NCBI GenBank assembly: GCA_003506745.1
Contig: DNYQ01000174.1
Location: 8,998-14,094 of the forward strand
Direction of reading: 5' to 3'
DNA: 5,097 nt
Origin: Syntrophaceae bacterium
GTDB taxonomy: Bacteria > Desulfobacterota > Syntrophia > Syntrophales > Smithellaceae
In this document: positions 5,058 through 5,097 of the stretch, in pieces
How positions within the stretch are numbered: position 1 is the first letter of the stretch
Layout: each line of letters begins with the position of its first letter
Notes under the pieces: model-generated
The model's input: only the letters and a program-made list of their open reading frames with translations
Database searches by the model: none
Told to the model about the DNA's origin: nothing
Translations under genes and position numbers: made by a program

Positions 5058-5097
5058 ATGCATCAACCAGACGAACCAAATAAAAAATATCAGCAGG
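5058..5097 (+). CDS. Possible start of a further gene (3'-truncated by the window edge)
   Basis: The ATG at 5058 follows AAAGGGAG (5046-5053), a good ribosome site four bases away. Only 13 codons (MHQPDEPNKKYQQ) are visible, which is too few to identify. If the attC-like site at 5016 is a long one, this frame could be chance. Confidence 0.3.
   Translation, partial: MHQPDEPNKKYQQ

Larger units (their letters stand above)
4332..5097 (+). mobile_element. Putative integron-type gene cassette B (DUF4160/DUF2442), right end not resolved
   Basis: The unit opens with TTATGC, the inside of core site GTTATGC, and an AGGGAG ribosome site follows almost at once. It closes at or after GCATAAC (5016-5022), which overlaps the DUF2442 stop codon and is the exact reverse complement of the opening site. 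The right half of that closing attC-like site is not seen before the window ends, so the right boundary given is only the window edge. Confidence 0.4.

Noticed and set aside
1..5097. CRISPR array, tRNA or rRNA genes
   Set aside because: No regularly spaced repeats, and no tRNA arm or rRNA motifs were recognised on either strand.

Overview
The window reads as chromosomal DNA from a Gram-negative, probably anaerobic bacterium. It encodes an outer-membrane omptin-type protease and a broken gene for an oxygen-sensitive [4Fe-4S]/flavin dehydratase of the 4-hydroxybutyryl-CoA dehydratase family. A deltaproteobacterial (Desulfobacterota-like) host fits this mix, but that is a guess. Nothing here fixes the taxon. 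All recognised genes lie on the + strand.

Left part (1-2605), moderately GC-rich. The window opens inside an omptin gene that lacks only the first few codons of its signal peptide. A gap of about 155 bases follows, holding a TTGACA box under a small palindrome. Next is an abfD-like gene whose coding frame is broken twice near its 5' end, while the last 393 codons are intact and keep all four cluster ligands. A strong 12-bp hairpin lies just downstream.

Middle (about 2605-2990), AT-rich, with no gene I can support. Base composition changes sharply here, and this looks like the border between core and accessory DNA.

Right part (about 2930-5097), laid out like an array of integron-type gene cassettes. 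A related 30-base element occurs at 2964-2993 and 4308-4337, each copy ending in a GTTA core site. The stop codons of two genes (4296-4298 and 5019-5021) sit inside seven-base sites, GGCTAAC and GCATAAC. Each of these is the exact reverse complement of the site that opens its own unit, GTTAGCC and GTTATGC. That is the pattern expected for cassettes inserted at attC sites. The first cassette (about 2988-4331) carries a type II restriction-modification pair: a BglII/BstYI-like endonuclease gene disabled by one in-frame TGA, overlapping an intact MT-A70 adenine methyltransferase gene. The second cassette (from about 4332) carries one or two tiny ORFs and a DUF4160-DUF2442 gene pair, a common accessory module suspected of toxin-antitoxin behaviour. 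A further reading frame may begin at 5058. No integrase gene is inside the window.

Three coding units show disruptions (two frameshifts in the abfD-like gene, one nonsense codon in the endonuclease gene, and a possible -1 slip between the two tiny ORFs). Either this stretch is decaying or the sequence contains some errors. Reads or a second strain would separate these.
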